From an uncultured Dehalococcoidia bacterium (GTDB lineage: Bacteria; Chloroflexota; Dehalococcoidia; Lucifugimonadales; CAJWER01), in assembly GCA_958296115.1 (NCBI GenBank), contig OY282442.1, positions 654,001-718,000 on the forward strand: a stretch of DNA of 64,000 nucleotides, read 5' to 3'. The translations under genes were made by a program, and so were the position numbers. Under the pieces are notes generated by a model. It saw only the letters and a program-made list of their open reading frames with translations, did no database searches and had not been told where the DNA came from. Each line of letters starts with the position of its first letter. Positions within the stretch are counted from its first letter, which is position 1. Below are positions 62,101 to 64,000 of the stretch, piece after piece.

Positions 62101-62491
62101 GGAAGCGGTCCCGATCCTCGGCGTTCCTGATGGCCTCCAGCGGCGTGCCCAACAGCCGCACGCCGTATCGGTCGAGCGCTCCGGCGTCGTCCAGGGCCAC
62201 GGCGAGGTTCAGCCCCGTCTGGCCGCCCAGCGTGGGAAGCACGCCGTCTGGCCGCTCCGCCGCGATGACGCGCTCGAGGACCTCGACGGTGAGCGGCTCG
62301 ATATAGACCACGTCCGCGATGTCCTCGTCCGTCATGATGGTCGCCGGGTTGGAGTTGACGAGGACGGTGGTTACGCCCTCCTCACGGAGAGCCCTGCACG
62401 CCTGCGTGCCCGCGTAGTCGAACTCGGCAGCCTGCCCAATGACGATGGGCCCAGAGCCAATGACCAGGACCTTTGCCGGCTTGCCGCTCAC
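59174..62491 (-). CDS. carB: Carbamoyl-phosphate synthase large subunit
   Basis: 1105 aa. Two ATP-grasp synthetase halves are recognisable (VLVIGSGPIVIGQAAEFDY; AVVIGSGPIRIGQGIEFDY), each followed by NSNPET/NSNPAT and the metal-binding EVNPR stretch. The C-terminal methylglyoxal-synthase-like allosteric domain is present (LYATEGTAAMVRALG). It makes carbamoyl phosphate from bicarbonate, ammonia and ATP for pyrimidines and arginine. Short glycine-rich inserts precede YVIEVNPR in both halves (GPTLPGGGGSVGE; SPDSGDGGAPRETE), making it longer than the usual 1070. The GTG start overlaps carA as GTGA. Confidence 0.96.
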   Translation of the reverse strand: MSGKPAKVLVIGSGPIVIGQAAEFDYAGTQACRALREEGVTTVLVNSNPATIMTDEDIADVVYIEPLTVEVLERVIAAERPDGVLPTLGGQTGLNLAVALDDAGALDRYGVRLLGTPLEAIRNAEDRDRFRQLLIDIGEPAPPSATVGSMEEARQAAGELGLPLVVRPAYTLGGTGGGIAETEAEFEAIVAGGLAASPISQALIERSLVGWKEIEYEVMRDASDTCITVCNMENLDPMGVHTGDSIVAAPSQTLSDKEYQALRAASLRIIRALGIEGGCNVQFALAPGEVVGPTLPGGGGSVGEYYVIEVNPRVSRSSALASKATGYPIARVAAKVAVGRKLAEIPNAVTRRTVAAFEPALDYCVVKIPRWPFDKFPAGDRAIGTQMKATGEVMAIDRSFEAAFQKAVRSLEVTGRSILWEDPEWRDVGADPLERLPLRPSDERLWALLSALRRGVSPEELSRKTGVDPWFTRAFENIAAVEARLLTETLAPDLLREAKRVGFSDERIGVLTDRTGDAIRGLRKDLGIRPVYKMVDTCAAEFEAETPYFYSTYEQENEAEPLAGPKAVVIGSGPIRIGQGIEFDYCSVHAAWALQDAGLKSILVNSNPETVSTDFDTSDRLYFEPLDAESLRDIIENETAADDEAPPPSVVQFGGQTAINLSQAFASSGLPILGSTARSIDTASDRHLFEEFLARVGIPNPPGSAVADLEQALNVAQDIGYPILVRPSYVLGGRAMEIVQNASELVRFMGEALAAGEGRRVLIDKYFEGREVEVDAVCDGESVLIPGIMEHVERAGVHSGDSMAIYPGLTLTEDEVNTVVDYTTRIGLELGVRGLMNIQYVVVGGSVYRSPDSGDGGAPRETEVYVIEVNPRSSRTIPFISKVTGVPMARLAINAMLGRTLREQGYEGGLWPRQKLVGVKAPVFSMSKLAGVDTYLGPEMKSTGEVMGIDREFGPALAKALMAAGLMLPQRGSILLSIADRHKPDAVGMIRDLHALGYGLYATEGTAAMVRALGIPVTTIPKRLSEGRPNVVDVIMDGTVDAVVNTVTGDREVLQDGFHIRRAATDRRIPCFTWLDTARAAVQGLANGSAAYSIKPLPAYRSGDG

Positions 62492-63603
62492 AGGCCCTCG
62501 TCCATGTCATCGTCTATCATCTCGATGAACTCCGTGAAGATATACTCGTTGTCGCGGGGGCCGGGCGACGCCTCCGAGTGGTACTGGATGCTCATGACGG
62601 GGAGCGACCTGTGCCGCAGGCCCTCCACGGTGCCGTCGTTCAGGTTGACGTGGCTGACCTCGACGTCGGCGGGAAGGCTGTCGGGGTCCACTGCGTAGCC
62701 GTGATTCTGGGCGGTGATGTGCACCCGGCCGGTGCGGTTGTCGCGCACTGGGTGGTTGCCGCCGCGGTGTCCGAACTTCAGCTTGAAGTTGCGGCCGCCG
62801 AACGCCCGCGCCAACACCTGGTTGCCCAAGCATATGCCCAGCATGGGGACGCGGCCCGCCAGCCCCCTGGCCGTCTCTACGGCGTAGTCCAAGAGCTCGG
62901 GGTCGCCCGGACCAGGGGACATCACCACGCCGTCGGGCCGAAGGGCGAGCGCGTCCGCCGCCGAAGTCCCGGCCGGGACCGCCGTCACCTCGCAGCCGAG
63001 CGACCTGAGAACGCGCAGTATGTTGTACTTCAGCCCGCAGTCGTCTACGACTATGTGCCGCCTGGCCGCCGGCGCCTGGGAGCCTGCGGCTGGCTCGTCC
63101 CAGCCGTAGGGCGACTCGGTGGTTACGCGCGGCACGAAGTCCGTGTCGTCATAGCGGGGACGCTCGCGCAGCCTGGCGAGCGCGTCGTCCGTCGCCGCGC
63201 CGACGACTATCGCGCCCATCATCACGCCCCGCGTGCGGAGCCGGCGCGTTACGGCTCGCGTATCCACGCCGCCGATTGCGGTCACGCCCTGCTCCGCCAG
63301 GAACTCGTCCAAGGTCGCCGAGCTCAGGGAGTGGCTCGGCCTGGCGCAATGCTCCCGCACGACGAAGCCCGATACCTGCGCCCTGCGCGACTCGAAGTCC
63401 CGCGCGTTGATGCCGTAGTTGCCTATCAGCGGGTAGGTCGGCACGACTATCTGGCCCGCGTAAGACGGGTCGGTCAGCATCTCCTGGTAGCCGGTCATGG
63501 ACGTGTTGAACACGACCTCGCCGAAGGCGTCGGCCCCGTCGCCGAACGCCCAGCCGGGGTATGCCGAGCCGTCTTCGAGTACGAGATGCGCGGGTCTAGC
63601 CAT
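62488..63603 (-). CDS. carA: Carbamoyl-phosphate synthase small subunit
   Basis: 371 aa glutamine amidotransferase that supplies ammonia to CarB. The N-terminal small-subunit domain begins PAHLVLEDGSAYPGWAFG with TSMTGYQEMLTDPSYAGQIV. The class I glutaminase domain has the nucleophile Cys in MLGICLGNQVLARAFGG and His/Glu in SIQYHSEASPGP. The C-terminus overlaps carB by four bases. Its ATG lies inside the end of the winged-helix gene upstream (8-base overlap), so translation may be coupled to it. Confidence 0.96.
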   Translation of the reverse strand: MARPAHLVLEDGSAYPGWAFGDGADAFGEVVFNTSMTGYQEMLTDPSYAGQIVVPTYPLIGNYGINARDFESRRAQVSGFVVREHCARPSHSLSSATLDEFLAEQGVTAIGGVDTRAVTRRLRTRGVMMGAIVVGAATDDALARLRERPRYDDTDFVPRVTTESPYGWDEPAAGSQAPAARRHIVVDDCGLKYNILRVLRSLGCEVTAVPAGTSAADALALRPDGVVMSPGPGDPELLDYAVETARGLAGRVPMLGICLGNQVLARAFGGRNFKLKFGHRGGNHPVRDNRTGRVHITAQNHGYAVDPDSLPADVEVSHVNLNDGTVEGLRHRSLPVMSIQYHSEASPGPRDNEYIFTEFIEMIDDDMDEGL

Positions 63604-63962
63604 TCCTCGACGCCCTCGCCTGCAAACCTGTCGGGGTCAGCCGGTATCTCTGCATCCCGCTCCTCGGCTTGTCGGGAATCGTCATCTCGACCAGGCCCTC
63701 TTCAACACTCGGCTGCAGGTATGAGTAATAGAAGTGCATTCTGTCCTTAAGCCCCAAGGCGTCCATGAGCTCCGACCGGCTCATTTTCACCATGCAAGGC
63801 AGCTATGAGCTGTGCGACATGATGGGTCTCGGACTCAGCGGGGCGCGGGAAGGCTATGGTCAGCCAGTCCCGGGATACCTCTATAAGAGGTTCCGCGACC
63901 CCGCGCTCTACACAGGCATTCCGCATCAGGCGGACTCCTCTTCTTCCCGCTCCCTTTCCCAA
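63596..63962 (-). pseudogene. Frameshifted C-terminus of an ATP-binding/winged-helix (AlbA_2-type) protein
   Basis: Two frames complement each other. The upstream one reads GAGRRGVRLMRNACVERG, then PLIEVSRDWLTIAFPRP and VAQLIAALHGENE, like the end of the HATPase-type domain of AlbA_2/ATP-dependent helicase-like regulators. The downstream one reads RSELMDALGLKDRMHFYYSY, then EEGLVEMTIPDKPRSGMQRY, the winged-helix tail usual in these proteins. One extra C in GAGCCGGTC (around 63771) would account for the break. The 5' part lies beyond the window. The downstream half overlaps carA by eight bases and could alternatively be translated separately from an ATG at 63793. Confidence 0.6.
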
Positions 63963-64000
63963 GCCGCGTACACGGATTTGGTGAGAGCGTGCAATGCCTC

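Noticed and set aside
1-64000. CRISPR array, tRNA or rRNA genes
   Set aside because: No regularly spaced direct repeats with unique spacers were seen (the kelch DNA repeats are coding), and no tRNA cloverleaf or rRNA sequence was recognised by eye; a tRNAscan or Infernal run would settle this.

Overview
This is a high-GC bacterial window with strikingly frequent ATA isoleucine codons, short overlapping gene junctions (ATGA, GTGA, TGATG) and mostly AGGAGG-type ribosome binding sites. The gene set includes a single-chain AccD-AccA carboxyltransferase, a DUF177-rpmF-fabD-nusB-acpP cluster, RNase J beside a DNA translocase, several phytanoyl-CoA dioxygenase-type oxygenases, paired threonine-dehydratase paralogs and many amidohydrolases. 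Together these suggest a Chloroflexota genome, perhaps of the Dehalococcoidia/SAR202 type. That assignment is an inference from gene content; no rRNA is present to confirm it.

Layout. 1-5.0 kb: 3' end of glyS, then a leftward run of RDD membrane protein, amidohydrolase, ceramidase-like hydrolase, a tiny Lys-rich protein and tatA. 5.0-6.6 kb: an orphan thiamine-diphosphate PYR-domain protein followed by about 1 kb of repeat DNA (copy 1). 6.6-16.5 kb: accessory metabolism (rpiB, a VLRF1-type release factor/peptidyl-tRNA hydrolase, SDR plus sugar isomerase, a broken DUF4160 gene with DUF2442, two RidA paralogs around a DUF4377 lipoprotein, phosphotriesterase-like enzyme, MFS exporter, dehydrogenase, MOSC, PhyH). 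16.6-27.7 kb: rightward housekeeping block (DUF177, rpmF, fabD, nusB, acpP, family-4 uracil-DNA glycosylase, RNase J, FtsK, AccDA fusion, gamma-glutamyltransferase-like). 27.7-34.4 kb: leftward accessory genes, including a membrane GT-C-like protein with an 11-base poly-G tract near its start, a second PhyH, a DegT aminotransferase and two tandem threonine-dehydratase paralogs. 34.4-35.9 kb: a lower-GC patch with a ParA-type ATPase and a degraded HEPN gene. 35.9-45.6 kb: uvrA, a PPOX protein, a degenerate receiver domain, two tandem sugar-hydrolase-like paralogs, GNAT and D-aminoacylase. 45.7-46.7 kb: repeat copy 2. 46.8-54.6 kb: an orphan peptide/nickel-type substrate-binding lipoprotein with a consensus promoter, SMP-30, a class A beta-lactamase-fold protein, MFS and an orphan hydantoinase A subunit. 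54.7-58.2 kb: two kelch lipoproteins with 14 and 7 repeats. 58.3-59.15 kb: repeat copy 3 (inverted). 59.2-64 kb: carB, carA and a frameshifted ATP-binding/winged-helix gene that runs off the window.

The most unusual element is the three-copy repeat of roughly 0.85-0.96 kb. It has a conserved core of about 450 bp preceded, in the same relative orientation each time, by a TTGACA-N18-extended -10 promoter. One copy is bounded by perfect 12-bp inverted repeats. Frames across the core are broken by indels between copies, so a structured non-coding RNA or a non-autonomous mobile element is more likely than a protein gene. Other points worth a second look are the ParA-HEPN remnant, the VLRF1 protein, the clamp-binding motif at the end of the uracil-DNA glycosylase, the poly-G tract and the 2x7/1x7 kelch pair.
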